This document shows, one piece after another, positions 17,690 through 27,282 of a DNA stretch of 64,000 bases. The notes under the pieces are model-generated. The model searched no databases. It was not told where the DNA came from and saw only the letters and a program-made list of their open reading frames with translations. This DNA is from a bacterium (GTDB lineage: Bacteria; Bdellovibrionota_C; UBA2361; SZUA-149; JAEUWB01): assembly GCA_016786595.1 (NCBI GenBank), contig JAEUWB010000018.1, positions 1 to 64,000 of the forward strand. Direction: 5' to 3'. The first letter of the stretch is position 1, and every line of letters starts with the position of its first letter. The position numbers and the translations under genes were made by a program.

Positions 17690-19603
17690 TTATTTCACAG
17701 TGATTCTGCCGATTGATCGTTGTGATTGATTTCCGCCGCTATCTACGACTCGTGCCGTAAAGTTATATTTACCTTTTTTTCTCAGTCTGATCTTTGTCTT
17801 ATAAATACTGCCGCTGCGCTTGAGTCGATAAGTCGACCGTGGTGTTGTAATCGTCACTCGTGCTATGCCATGATCATCGCTAACGTGCACCTCACAAAGA
17901 ATCGTGCGATTTCTACGCAAGATTTTTGGAGAACATTTTGCTCTTGAAATTACCGGTGCCAAATCTAAGAAAGGTGGGTCGTCTTGGCCACCTGGAGGGA
18001 CTAATTCAGAATTTCCTGACTCATAAGCACCAGGAGTGCCTGGTAGTGAACGTGTTGCTAGCGAAAGATCACGCGTAAAATGGTTCATAAGATTACCTTC
18101 AGGAGCTAGCGGTGCAGCAACACGGTCACCACCAGGGAAGTTTGGGATTAAAAATGTTGCGACCTCGAGTAAATTGCTGCCCAAGGTAGGCCTAAAATCG
18201 CCACTCATAGCGTTTATGAATTCCGGGATTGTCGTGCTAATTGTATTCTCACTAACTAATTGGGATTGATTGCAACTAGGATTTGTGGGCTGACAGCCAC
18301 TAGTTTCTCCAATACCTAAACTAGCAGTGCCGGGTAGATTGTAAATTAAATTTCCTTTGATTTGCAGATTTTCGTCGCTACTGACCGGTCCAGGAACATT
18401 ACTTCCCGGTAGCGCGCTTCGCGGTCCATAGATCGCAAAGTGTTCAGCTGCTCCTGGATGGTCTGCAGGATTAAAGATGATATTGTTATAGATCAAAACA
18501 TTTTTATTGCCGATGTTTGCATAAGTTTCCCCGCCGTCGATAGTTGCAGTTCCCCAGCCACCTGAATCTAAGTGTGCTTGGCAAGTGCTACGATTGCCAT
18601 CGCAAGATCTTCCACCAAAGACTACTTCAATTGTATGAGAGCGACTGCCCACGCGAAAAAGCGTATTATGGGCGAGCAAAATGTTATAGCCACCATTTAC
18701 ACCCAGCCCAGCTCCTTGTGTGTCGTGAATTATATTATTTATGACTTTAATGTCATAGGCTTCGTAGTGGAGCCACGGCGAAGTCATAAATTCGAAGCCC
18801 GTGCCTTGCCCAGCAGTAAAGCCTCCTGTGCCACAATTATATATTTCATTTGCTTCGACTCGAATGTATGCCGATCCGCCTTTTGCGTAGATACACCAGT
18901 CTTGGGCGTTATGAATTTTATTACGCAACACGTGACCGTATTGCACTGCTACGAAATCAATTGCATTGTCGTAAGCGCCGTGAATACTTGAATCTTCAAT
19001 ATAGATATACTGAGACTGATTTACTTTTAGTGCTTCGTGGGCAATTTGCTCGCCGCCATTTAGTTCGCAGTTTTTAATTAAGATATGGTCACAGCGCTCA
19101 AAGTGTAGCGCGTCCCCGGCCGGTTGAGGATTGATGATCAGGTCTATTAAATATAAATAACGCGTATCAAAGACATTTAAATCTCCTCCTAAAGTCACTG
19201 AACCTCGACCATGCAAGGCGCGGATTATGATCGGTGCCGTATATGTGCCATGCCTTGATTCGAGATAATTAGGCAATTCAGATTCAGTCAGCACGCCAGG
19301 TAATAGATTGATCCGAAACCCTGTTGAGAGTGTTTGGTTGATCGGGATCAGATTCCAAGCCCGCGTCAAAGTTTTAAATGCTTGATTTTGGTTTGTCCCG
19401 GCATTGCCATCATTGCCGGCAAGCGGATCTACAAAGTAGTCAACTACTGTCGGAGAACCGATTGCATAATTTATCGTCTCTAAGCTTTGCGCTAAGCAGT
19501 CGTGATGTATTGATAGGCACAGATAGCTTAGCAATAAGACGTAGTTTGTATACTTCACTCCTTTAGTATCGACAGAATTATTGATAGAGATGAGGACTCG
19601 CAA
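17690..19603 (-). CDS. Secreted right-handed parallel beta-helix protein with C-terminal Ig-like domain
   Basis: A 637-residue exported protein. After the signal region (VLLLSYLCLSIHHDCLAQ) it has the DUF1565-like opening YFVDPLAGNDGNAGTNQNQ. Repeated beta-helix turns follow, such as YIYIEDSSIHGAYDNAIDF, IRVEANEIYNCGTGG and VLIYNNIIFNP. These are typical of polysaccharide-lyase-like folds, but no catalytic residues can be assigned. The last 90 residues look like an Ig-like domain (ARVTITTPRSTYRL). The start is uncertain: a TTG at 19603 and a GTG at 19558 both fit, and neither has a well-placed ribosome binding site. It lies directly downstream of argS. Confidence 0.65.
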   Translation of the reverse strand: MRVLISINNSVDTKGVKYTNYVLLLSYLCLSIHHDCLAQSLETINYAIGSPTVVDYFVDPLAGNDGNAGTNQNQAFKTLTRAWNLIPINQTLSTGFRINLLPGVLTESELPNYLESRHGTYTAPIIIRALHGRGSVTLGGDLNVFDTRYLYLIDLIINPQPAGDALHFERCDHILIKNCELNGGEQIAHEALKVNQSQYIYIEDSSIHGAYDNAIDFVAVQYGHVLRNKIHNAQDWCIYAKGGSAYIRVEANEIYNCGTGGFTAGQGTGFEFMTSPWLHYEAYDIKVINNIIHDTQGAGLGVNGGYNILLAHNTLFRVGSRSHTIEVVFGGRSCDGNRSTCQAHLDSGGWGTATIDGGETYANIGNKNVLIYNNIIFNPADHPGAAEHFAIYGPRSALPGSNVPGPVSSDENLQIKGNLIYNLPGTASLGIGETSGCQPTNPSCNQSQLVSENTISTTIPEFINAMSGDFRPTLGSNLLEVATFLIPNFPGGDRVAAPLAPEGNLMNHFTRDLSLATRSLPGTPGAYESGNSELVPPGGQDDPPFLDLAPVISRAKCSPKILRRNRTILCEVHVSDDHGIARVTITTPRSTYRLKRSGSIYKTKIRLRKKGKYNFTARVVDSGGNQSQRSIGRITVK

Positions 19604-19629
19604 ATAAGTGTCCGATTGCTTTATCTTTT

Positions 19630-21342
19630 TTACATACGCTGAAGGGGCACCATGCCCATTAGTTCAAGACCTTGGGTTAGGACTTTTGCTGTGGCTTCGA
19701 ATAGCTGCAAGCGGGCTTTCGCAGTCTCAGCGTCTACCCCTAAGACTTTAAGCTCCAAGTAGGCCTTAGAAAAAGCATGTGCCACGTCAAGCAAGTAATT
19801 TGCAAGAATCGCCGGCTCGTGTTCTATCGTGACTAGTCTTAATGTTGGAATAAAATCAGCCAAAAGCTTAGCTAGGCTATAAGCGGTATCATCGACTAAG
19901 AACTGAGCTTTTACTGCTCCAGCAATATCAATTGTCACTTTTTCTTTAATGCCAGTCACGCGAGCGCAAGCGTAAAGCACATATGGTCCAGTATCGCCCT
20001 GGAACTGTAAGGCTTGATCCCAATTAAATTGCACATCTTTGATTCTGCTTTTTGAAAGCATGCCAAAAATAAGTGCACTCACGCCAACGCCCCAGGCTAC
20101 GACATGCTCGTCTAGACCATCTGGGCGCTTGCTGACTTGATCATGGTAGGCCTTAAGTGCGCGACTTTGGGCTTCGTCTAATAGTTCGTTGAGCTCAATC
20201 GTGTCACCAGCTCCGCGTGTTTTAACTCCAAGCACAAGACCAAAAGGCACGTGCGTGATTTTCTCGGCGTATGATCTGCCAAGACGTTTGAGGATTTCAA
20301 TAATCTGCTGGAAGTGTAAGGTCTGCGGTGCGCCGACTACATAAATTGAGCGGTCAAACTTAAATTCCTTGGCGCGGTATTCAGCTGTGGCAAGATCGCG
20401 AGTCAAATATAAAGAGCGACCATCAGCGGTGTAGACTCTTGCAAATCCAAGTTTTTCACCCAAATCAACTCCAAAAGCGCCTTCTGACTCCTTAAGGATT
20501 TTGGCGGCATTTAGCGTTTCTTTTACTGAGTCTAGTTTGTCGGAGTAAAAAGACTCACCAGTGTAGTGATCGAAACTAATGCCAAGTCGAGCATAGGTTT
20601 GCTTAAAGTATTGGAGTGAAATCGCTAGGCACCATTGCCAAAATTCAACTGCATAAGCCTCACCCTGTTCGAGATCTACGAAATACTTTCGCGCCAGTGT
20701 GTTAATTTCCGGGAATTTTTGGTCTGATTCGGAAACGGTGTTGTTTTCCTGATTGTCTTTTAAGGTCGTGGCACGTTTGTAAAGCTCAACTAGCGCTTCT
20801 ACGGTTGGATCTTGTGGCTTGCCCCAGAGTTCGCATCCGGCCCAAACAAAACCGAACTGCGTGCCCCAATCGCCGAGATGGTTAACGCTGACGACTTGAT
20901 AGCCGAGGAAACGATAAACTTTATCAAGGACGTTGCCGATTAAAGTGGCGCGCAAATGCCCAACATGAAATGGCTTGGCGATGTTTGGACTACTATATTC
21001 GAGGACAACTTTTTCGCTTTGAGCGTTTTTCGAGAATTTTTCACTGAGAATATTTTCTAATGTGTCTCGAATGAAAATCTCGCGAGTAAAATGAAAATTT
21101 ACAAACGGACCAACTGCTTGAGCGTGATCAAATCCAGCAGGCAAAGTAAGATTACTTGCCAATTCAATAGCTAGATCCTTTGGATTTTTCTTCAAGCGTT
21201 TTGCAATTTCAAAGCAGGGGAAAGCAAGGTCGCCATGTGAATCTTGTTTTGGTTTCTCCAGTAATCGATAAGCTGTCGGCTGATCGATCTGTCCAGATGA
21301 GGCAAGCGATGAAGCAAGAAGCTGTTTTAAACGATCTTTCAT
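19630..21342 (-). CDS. argS: Arginyl-tRNA synthetase
   Basis: This class I synthetase charges tRNA-Arg. The 570-residue protein shows the N-terminal ArgRS domain, then SSPNIAKPFHVGHLRATLIG with the HIGH-type motif (HVGH). The region LGVKTRGAGDTIELNELLDEA matches the KMSK-equivalent segment of the family. The C-terminal anticodon-binding helices end with GLELMGMVPLQRM, close to the usual ArgRS terminus. The ATG at 21342 follows GAATGAAAG. It is divergent from actA across a 298-bp gap. Confidence 0.96.
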   Translation of the reverse strand: MKDRLKQLLASSLASSGQIDQPTAYRLLEKPKQDSHGDLAFPCFEIAKRLKKNPKDLAIELASNLTLPAGFDHAQAVGPFVNFHFTREIFIRDTLENILSEKFSKNAQSEKVVLEYSSPNIAKPFHVGHLRATLIGNVLDKVYRFLGYQVVSVNHLGDWGTQFGFVWAGCELWGKPQDPTVEALVELYKRATTLKDNQENNTVSESDQKFPEINTLARKYFVDLEQGEAYAVEFWQWCLAISLQYFKQTYARLGISFDHYTGESFYSDKLDSVKETLNAAKILKESEGAFGVDLGEKLGFARVYTADGRSLYLTRDLATAEYRAKEFKFDRSIYVVGAPQTLHFQQIIEILKRLGRSYAEKITHVPFGLVLGVKTRGAGDTIELNELLDEAQSRALKAYHDQVSKRPDGLDEHVVAWGVGVSALIFGMLSKSRIKDVQFNWDQALQFQGDTGPYVLYACARVTGIKEKVTIDIAGAVKAQFLVDDTAYSLAKLLADFIPTLRLVTIEHEPAILANYLLDVAHAFSKAYLELKVLGVDAETAKARLQLFEATAKVLTQGLELMGMVPLQRM

Positions 21343-21640
21343 TCTTTACTATTTGTCAGTACCAGTCGTGAACAGCAAGCTCAGCCCGGATAAGAAATGC
21401 GAGCACTGGCTAAAGCCAGCAAAATCAAGCAAAAAGTAAAAACAAGTTTTCGTAGCTCGCTAGTAGGGAAATGTTTGTTTGAGTCAAAAAAAATTAATGA
21501 TTGTTTGGTGACAATCTTTTTTACTTACGTTAATAGATCCAACGAGTCTTGGCAGCTAATACTAGAAGCTTTTTAAGTAGTTAGCGCCATTTGCTTAAAT
21601 TTATTGGCTGCTTACGTAGCCTGTTTTTTAGATTGGATTC

Positions 21641-22258
21641 ATGCGCAAAAACTTTACTCGACTTTTCGGGCTTGTTGTTAGTGTAACTATAGTTGCAGCT
21701 TTCTTGATGTATGCATCAGGAGCTCGTGCTGGAAACGGACAGAACAACTCGCCAAATATCAAAAGCGGACTTTGGAAAGATGGCAAAGCAATCGAATGGG
21801 ATTTGCCTGAATTAGGTATCTTTGACTGGAATCCACGCGGCTATGCCCCAGAGCAGCCGGTAAAATTCAGCCATTGGATTCACGTCGGTAAGAATAAAAT
21901 GGAGTGTCAGTACTGCCACTACGGAGTTACTAAATCTAGCGCTTCTACAATTCCGCCGAGCGAGCTGTGCATGGGATGTCATAAGCTCGTTAAAACCGAA
22001 TCTCCCGAAATTAAAAAACTCACAGAATATCACAACAAAGGCTTACCAGTGCCATGGATCAAGGTGCATAAGCTACAGGACCACGCGCGTTTTAATCACG
22101 AACGACACATTAAAAGTGGCGTAGGTTGTCAAAATTGTCACGGGTTGGTTCAGGAAATGGATCAAGTTGAGAAAGTGTCCTCAATGAAAATGGGGTTTTG
22201 TGTAAGTTGTCATCGTGATCAAGGTGCAAGCATTGACTGTGCAACTTGTCACTATTAG
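21641..22258 (+). CDS. actA: Alternative complex III pentahaem cytochrome c, ActA
   Basis: ActA is the multihaem subunit of alternative complex III, the menaquinol-oxidising enzyme that replaces the bc1 complex. The 205-residue protein has an N-terminal membrane/signal segment. It has five CxxCH haem motifs starting at Cys89, 110, 163, 187 and 200, plus extra His residues for axial ligation. It begins the act cluster. The 298 bp upstream, shared with argS, contain a weak promoter-like GTGACA/TAATAG pair with 17-bp spacing but nothing certain. A hairpin overlaps the stop codon. Confidence 0.93.
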   Translation: MRKNFTRLFGLVVSVTIVAAFLMYASGARAGNGQNNSPNIKSGLWKDGKAIEWDLPELGIFDWNPRGYAPEQPVKFSHWIHVGKNKMECQYCHYGVTKSSASTIPPSELCMGCHKLVKTESPEIKKLTEYHNKGLPVPWIKVHKLQDHARFNHERHIKSGVGCQNCHGLVQEMDQVEKVSSMKMGFCVSCHRDQGASIDCATCHY

Positions 22259-22311
22259 ACTGAGTGCTAAAAGAGCTGTCGTTTAAGCAGTATTCTAGGC
22301 ACTCAGTCTAA
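22255..22311 (+). promoter_or_regulatory. 13-bp perfect hairpin at the end of actA
   Basis: TTAGACTGAGTGC (22255-22267, containing the actA stop) is the exact reverse complement of GCACTCAGTCTAA (22299-22311), with a 31-nt loop. There is no T-tract after it, so it is more likely an mRNA processing or stability element or an attenuator than an intrinsic terminator. Confidence 0.6.
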
Positions 22312-22313
22312 TC

Positions 22314-22338
22314 GTCCGGTAAATTAATTTTACTGGAC
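22314..22338 (+). promoter_or_regulatory. Second actA-actB hairpin
   Basis: GTCCGGTAAA (22314-22323) pairs with TTTACTGGAC (22329-22338) around the 5-nt loop TTAAT, giving ten pairs including one G-U. It follows the first hairpin by 2 nt. It is not followed by a T-run. Confidence 0.55.
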
Positions 22339-22350
22339 AAAATAAATGAA

Positions 22351-22400
22351 TACCCGTTGACGAAAGTTTCGTTAACCGAAGAAACTATTGGCAACGGGTA
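22351..22400 (+). promoter_or_regulatory. Third actA-actB hairpin, just upstream of actB
   Basis: TACCCGTTG (22351-22359) and CAACGGGTA (22392-22400) are perfect reverse complements. The enclosed stretch contains a second near-palindrome, ACGAAAGTTTCGT (22360-22372). The element ends 22 nt before the actB start codon, so it could control actB translation or represent a DNA operator. Confidence 0.55.
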
Positions 22401-22422
22401 TAGACTGATTACCATAGGAATT

Positions 22423-25386
22423 ATGTCAAGCAAGCGCGGATTTAATCGAAGAGAATTTTTAAAAGTTATCGGGGCGACAACTGGAGCTGCTGCAGTCGGG
22501 TGTACGGACGATCCGGTCCAAAAAATTATTCCTTACGTCGTTGCTCCCGATGAGGTCATCCCTGGTAAAGCCACTTGGTATGCGGGAACATGTGAGGAAT
22601 GCAGTTCCGGCTGCGGAATGCTTGTACGTGTCCGCGAGGGGCGTGTTGTTAAAGTGGAAGGAAACCCGGCGCATCCGGTGAATCAAGGTGGACTCTGCGC
22701 GCGAGGCCAATCTTCATTACAGACACTCTATGATCCAGATCGTGTTCGTGAACCGCTGCGTCGAGAGTTGAATGGTGCGTTTAAGTCGGTCTCTTGGAAG
22801 GAAGCAATTGAAAACCTCAATTCACTTTCGGCAGATCTAAGTCCGACTAATCCTGGAGTGCTTTTAACCAAAGCCTTGAGTGGATCAGAACTTTCAATTG
22901 TTAATGAATTTATCCAACGCAATGCAAATTTCAAGCACGTAGTTTTTGAGACTACTGCGCATAGTTACCTCGAGGAAGCTGCTGAAGCTGCATACGGAAC
23001 CGGCTACCGCACGCACTTTGATTTCTCAAAGGCCGATTTGATTGTTAATTTCGGGGCAGATTTCCTGGAGACTTGGGTTTCTCCAGTCGAGTTCTCGCGC
23101 CAATGGGCTTCACGTCGTAATAATTCTGGTCACTCGCATCCAAGTTTTTTCATTCATTTTGAGCCCCGTCTATCCTTGACTGCAAGTAACGCTGACTATT
23201 GGGTTACAAATAATCCAGGTTCAGAACTCTTAATTATTAAGGCCTTAATTGCAGCGCTGATCGCTCAAGGCAAAAGCGCTTCTGCGCAGATTAAGTCTTT
23301 TGCTGCTGGCGTAGAGATTGAGCATGTTGAGTTGCAAGCTGGAATTAAAGCCGGAACAATCAAGTCACTTGCTAAACGACTAAGCACAGCTAAGTCTTCA
23401 TTGGTCGTGGCCGGGGGTGCAAGCGTTCAGAGCGGTTCTGAATCTCAAGCCGCGCTTGGGGCAATTTATTTAAATACAATGCTTGGTAACATTGGTCGTA
23501 GCGTGCTGATCGAGCAAGGCAAGTCCACTACTTCAGGGCAGGACTGGTTTAAATCAGAAATTTCTAAAGCAAAGCCGGCAATTGGTTTGGTAGTTACTTA
23601 CGGAATCAACCCGCACTACACATTACCCAACGCTCACCCGGTTCGCGTCGCGCTGAATAAAGTCAAGTCAATTGTTGCTTTTGCAAAAAACATTGATGAA
23701 ACTGCAGCACTGGCAAATTTAATTTTACCGCTCAGTACAAATTTTGAGTCTTGGCAAGACAGCGAGATTTCAAATGGCGGGTGGAATCTGAATCAGCCAG
23801 CAATGCAGCCGCTCTATCAGACGCAATCATTCGGCGATACAATGCTAGCTTGGGGTAGTCAGACTAAGGCACCAGCAGGCGCAAGTGCGACAGAGTTTTT
23901 TGCCGGCGGTGCTACGAGTTTTTATGAGTACATTAAGGCACAGTGGAAACAGCGTGCTGGCCTCGAAGGTGCGACTTTTAATCGGGCAATTGAGCAAGGT
24001 GGAGATTTTTCTAAGATCAATCACTCTGGCTTAACACCTGAGTTGAAGCAAATCAGCTTCGAAAAAGTAGAGAGTGAGCTAGGCGGCCTAAGGTTTCTTG
24101 CCTTCCCGACACTTTTATCTACTGACGGAGCTACGGCAAACCGAGCCTGGTTGCAAGAATTGCCCTATCCAACAACAACTGCAGTCTGGGGAAGTTGGAT
24201 TGAAATGCATCCGCAACTTGCAGAGCGTCACGGCCTCGCTAAAGGGGATGTCGCTCAGGTTAAGCTTGGCAACGAATCTGTTGAAGCCCCAGTTTATTTA
24301 ACGCAGCACATTCATCCAAATCTTGTGGCAATGCCGATTGGTCAAGGTCATGAGGCCTTCGGCCGCTTTGCTGCGGGAATTGGTGCAAATGCATTTAAAC
24401 TCAGTAAGGCTTCAAGCACATCACTTGGCGTCGAATTACTAGTCAGTGGTTTAGAAATTTCAAAAGTCAAATGGAAGGATGAACTTGTCACGATGAGTGG
24501 CAGTGATTCTCAGCACGGCCGCGAGTTAATTCGTCAAGACGTCACAACTGTTGATCTTGGCAAGGATGAACATGGCGCGGGAGCGCATGGTCATGACAGT
24601 CATGGTGCGGCGCATAGTGGCGGGCATCATGGTTTTGAAGACATGGAAACTCGGCCGCAGATGTATACGCAAATGGAACATCCGCTCTACCGCTGGGCGA
24701 TGAGTATCGACCTATCTAAGTGTACTGGTTGTTCGGCCTGCGTTGTAGCCTGCTACTCTGAAAATAATATTCCAGTTGTTGGCCGTGAACTATGTCGCTC
24801 CGGCCGTGAAATGTCATGGATTCGTATCGAACGCTATTTAGATGGCCCAGAACATCGACCTGTTACGGGTTTTATGCCGATGATGTGTCAACATTGCGGT
24901 AACGCCCCTTGTGAACCAGTTTGTCCTGTCTACGCTACGTATCACAATGAAGAAGGCCTGAACACGATGGTTTATAACCGCTGCGTGGGAACTCGTTATT
25001 GTTCTAATAACTGCAGCTACAAGGTGCGTCGTTTTAACTTCTTTAAGTATAGCTGGCCTGAACCACTGACTTGGCAGTTAAATCCTGATGTTACAATCCG
25101 CGAAGTCGGAATCATGGAAAAGTGCTCTTTCTGCGTGCAGCGTATTAAAGAAGCAGAAAACAATGCCAAGGATTTAGGGCGACACGTTCAAGATGGTGAA
25201 ATTCAGCCGGCTTGTGCTTCGAGTTGTCCGACACAAGCGATAACTTTTGGCAATCTCCTTGATCGGAAAAGTAGGGTTGCAGAGCTCTCTGCTTCGTCTT
25301 CGGGATATAGAGTTTTAGATGCGCAGATTAACACTCAACCTGCTGTCACATACTTGAAGCGCGTTGTTGTCGAGCAAGAAATTTAA
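22423..25386 (+). CDS. actB: Alternative complex III iron-sulfur/molybdopterin-oxidoreductase-like subunit, ActB
   Basis: ActB is the large extracytoplasmic subunit, a fusion of a molybdopterin-oxidoreductase-like half and a ferredoxin-like half. With the ATG at 22423 (AGGA ribosome binding site) it has 987 residues. It opens with a Tat-type NRREFLKVIG followed by AAAVGC, a lipobox-like Cys. An N-terminal Cys set is CEECSSGCGMLVRV with GGLCARG. The C-terminal part has the clusters CTGCSACVVAC, CQHCGNAPCEPVC, RCVGTRYCSNNC and CSFCVQRI with CASSCP. A His-rich linker (GAHGHDSHGAAHSGGHHG) joins the halves. A TTG farther upstream lies inside the hairpin region and is less likely. Confidence 0.94.
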   Translation: MSSKRGFNRREFLKVIGATTGAAAVGCTDDPVQKIIPYVVAPDEVIPGKATWYAGTCEECSSGCGMLVRVREGRVVKVEGNPAHPVNQGGLCARGQSSLQTLYDPDRVREPLRRELNGAFKSVSWKEAIENLNSLSADLSPTNPGVLLTKALSGSELSIVNEFIQRNANFKHVVFETTAHSYLEEAAEAAYGTGYRTHFDFSKADLIVNFGADFLETWVSPVEFSRQWASRRNNSGHSHPSFFIHFEPRLSLTASNADYWVTNNPGSELLIIKALIAALIAQGKSASAQIKSFAAGVEIEHVELQAGIKAGTIKSLAKRLSTAKSSLVVAGGASVQSGSESQAALGAIYLNTMLGNIGRSVLIEQGKSTTSGQDWFKSEISKAKPAIGLVVTYGINPHYTLPNAHPVRVALNKVKSIVAFAKNIDETAALANLILPLSTNFESWQDSEISNGGWNLNQPAMQPLYQTQSFGDTMLAWGSQTKAPAGASATEFFAGGATSFYEYIKAQWKQRAGLEGATFNRAIEQGGDFSKINHSGLTPELKQISFEKVESELGGLRFLAFPTLLSTDGATANRAWLQELPYPTTTAVWGSWIEMHPQLAERHGLAKGDVAQVKLGNESVEAPVYLTQHIHPNLVAMPIGQGHEAFGRFAAGIGANAFKLSKASSTSLGVELLVSGLEISKVKWKDELVTMSGSDSQHGRELIRQDVTTVDLGKDEHGAGAHGHDSHGAAHSGGHHGFEDMETRPQMYTQMEHPLYRWAMSIDLSKCTGCSACVVACYSENNIPVVGRELCRSGREMSWIRIERYLDGPEHRPVTGFMPMMCQHCGNAPCEPVCPVYATYHNEEGLNTMVYNRCVGTRYCSNNCSYKVRRFNFFKYSWPEPLTWQLNPDVTIREVGIMEKCSFCVQRIKEAENNAKDLGRHVQDGEIQPACASSCPTQAITFGNLLDRKSRVAELSASSSGYRVLDAQINTQPAVTYLKRVVVEQEI

Positions 25387-25404
25387 TTCAGGAAGTATTT
25401 TATC

Positions 25405-26736
25405 ATGTCTAAGCACGATGGCGAGAAACTGACATACTCTAGAATCGATGAGGATATTCTTAAAACTCTTCAACCTCCAACTGTGGGTTGGTACTTATTG
25501 GTGTTTTTAACTGTTTCGGTTCTTTCAGTTGGTGCGTACTCTTGGATTAGACAGATTCTTGAAGGTATTGGTAATTCCGGAAAAATGCACCCGATCATGT
25601 GGGGTGCATACATCACTAACTTCGTTTTTTGGGTTGGTATTGCGCACTCGGGAACGCTGATTTCTGCGGTGTTGTTCCTGTTTCGCGCCAAGTGGCGTAT
25701 GCCGATTTATCGTATTGCTGAAGCAATGACTGTTTTTGCGGTTGCGACTGCTGGGCTTTTCCCAATTATTCACATGGGACGTCCTTGGAATTTCTACTGG
25801 CTATTGCCAGTGCCAAACCAACGCTACCTGTGGGTTAACTTCAAGTCGCCACTGCTTTGGGACGTATTTGCGGTCAGTACATATCTAACAGTCAGCGTGT
25901 TATTTTTTATCATTGGACTAATCCCAGATATCGCCGCTGCGCGAGATCGCTCTACTGGGGTGAGAAAAATGCTCTACACTGTCTGCGCACTTGGTTGGAA
26001 TGGTTCGAACAATCAATGGCGTCATTATACTGCTGCCTATGGATTCTTTGCGGCGCTTGCAACCCCACTCGTACTCTCAGTGCATTCTGTCGTATCTTGG
26101 GATTTCGCGATGTCAAACGTGCCGGGCTGGCATACCACGATTTTCCCTCCGTATTTCGTAGCTGGAGCGATTTTCTCGGGGTTGGCGATGGTAATTACCA
26201 TTACAATTCCAATGCGTAAGATTTTCAACCTCGAAGCCTATTTGACGATGTGGCACTACGAGAAAATGGCACAGCTGATCATGTTTACTTCGGGGATTGT
26301 TACATATGCATACGGCATTGAGTTTTTCATCGCCTGGTATAGCAATAATCCTTATGAACGCTACCAATTTTGGTTTAGACCGTTTGGCTATTATGCCTTT
26401 GCCTTTTGGATGATGGTAACGTGTAACTGTATCATTCCGCTAAGTCTATGGGTCAAGAAGTGGCGCACAAATTTAACTTGGCTATTTATCTGTTCGATTT
26501 TTATCAACATCGGCATGTGGTTTGAGCGATTTAATATTATCTTGCAGTCACTTGCACGAGAATACATCCCTTACGCTTGGGGTGAATATCATCTGTCATG
26601 GACAGATATTGGTATTACAATTGGTGCGTTTGGTTGGTTCTTCACCTTTATTGTTATCTTCGTGAAGTTTTTTCCTTCAATGGCTTTGACTGAAATTAAA
26701 GAAATTAGTGAAGTGCCTATGCGCAAGGCGCACTAG
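25405..26736 (+). CDS. actC: Alternative complex III quinol-binding membrane subunit, ActC (NrfD family)
   Basis: ActC is a ten-helix NrfD/PsrC-type membrane protein believed to hold the menaquinol site facing ActB. The 443 residues contain the typical NrfD start region (QPPTVGWYLLVFLTV). Further family segments are IMWGAYITNFVFWVGIAHSG, HMGRPWNFYWLLP and NVPGWHTTIFPPYFVAGAI. It is 18 bp after actB with an AGGAAG ribosome binding site, in the conserved act order. Confidence 0.94.
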   Translation: MSKHDGEKLTYSRIDEDILKTLQPPTVGWYLLVFLTVSVLSVGAYSWIRQILEGIGNSGKMHPIMWGAYITNFVFWVGIAHSGTLISAVLFLFRAKWRMPIYRIAEAMTVFAVATAGLFPIIHMGRPWNFYWLLPVPNQRYLWVNFKSPLLWDVFAVSTYLTVSVLFFIIGLIPDIAAARDRSTGVRKMLYTVCALGWNGSNNQWRHYTAAYGFFAALATPLVLSVHSVVSWDFAMSNVPGWHTTIFPPYFVAGAIFSGLAMVITITIPMRKIFNLEAYLTMWHYEKMAQLIMFTSGIVTYAYGIEFFIAWYSNNPYERYQFWFRPFGYYAFAFWMMVTCNCIIPLSLWVKKWRTNLTWLFICSIFINIGMWFERFNIILQSLAREYIPYAWGEYHLSWTDIGITIGAFGWFFTFIVIFVKFFPSMALTEIKEISEVPMRKAH

Positions 26737-26757
26737 GTTGCAGGTATAGAGGATCTT

Positions 26758-27282
26758 ATGTCTACAGATTACGTAGTAGTTGGCCATTTTAAGTTTGTTG
26801 ATGATGCTCGCAAGGCAATCATTTCTCTCCGTAATCACGGATTAGTGCCTAAGACGGTGCTTTATTCACCTGTCCCTAATCATGATTTAGAAGAAGAACT
26901 GTATTATGGAAAAAAGCGCAGCCCCGTCAGGCGCTTTACTCTCTTGGGCGCACTTACTGGACTTTCCGGAGCTTTTTTAATGACCTGCTGGATGTCTTTA
27001 GATTATCCGCTGCGTGTAAGTGCTAAGCCATTAGTCTCAATCCCATCGTTTGTTGTGATTGGGTTTGAGTGTACGATTTTACTTGGGGCAATTTTTACAT
27101 TAATTGGCATGCTACATAATTCTAGAATTCCGCACATTTTTAGTAGTCCCGGATACCGCCCAAATTTTAGCAAGGACATTTTTGGCTTAGTTGTTCGCGT
27201 TGCTAAAGACCAAGCTCCTGGAATTGAATCTGAGTTTCGCAGTTTTGGAGCAGAGAAGGTGGAGAGTGAATATGTCCGATAG
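26758..27282 (+). CDS. actD: Alternative complex III subunit ActD
   Basis: ActD is a small membrane-anchored subunit. The 174 residues show a cytoplasmic ferredoxin-like start (VVGHFKFVDDARKAIISL) and two hydrophobic helices (LLGALTGLSGAFLMTCWMS and VVIGFECTILLGAIFTL). A tail with DIFGLVVRV and FRSFGAEKVE follows, as in the DUF3341 family. Its 3' end overlaps the actE start at 27272, implying translational coupling. Confidence 0.9.
   Translation: MSTDYVVVGHFKFVDDARKAIISLRNHGLVPKTVLYSPVPNHDLEEELYYGKKRSPVRRFTLLGALTGLSGAFLMTCWMSLDYPLRVSAKPLVSIPSFVVIGFECTILLGAIFTLIGMLHNSRIPHIFSSPGYRPNFSKDIFGLVVRVAKDQAPGIESEFRSFGAEKVESEYVR

Noticed and set aside
21401-21425. CTGGCTAAAGCCAG hairpin as a terminator between argS and actA
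   Set aside because: It has a 2-nt loop and no T-tract, and both genes point away from it, so there is nothing to terminate.
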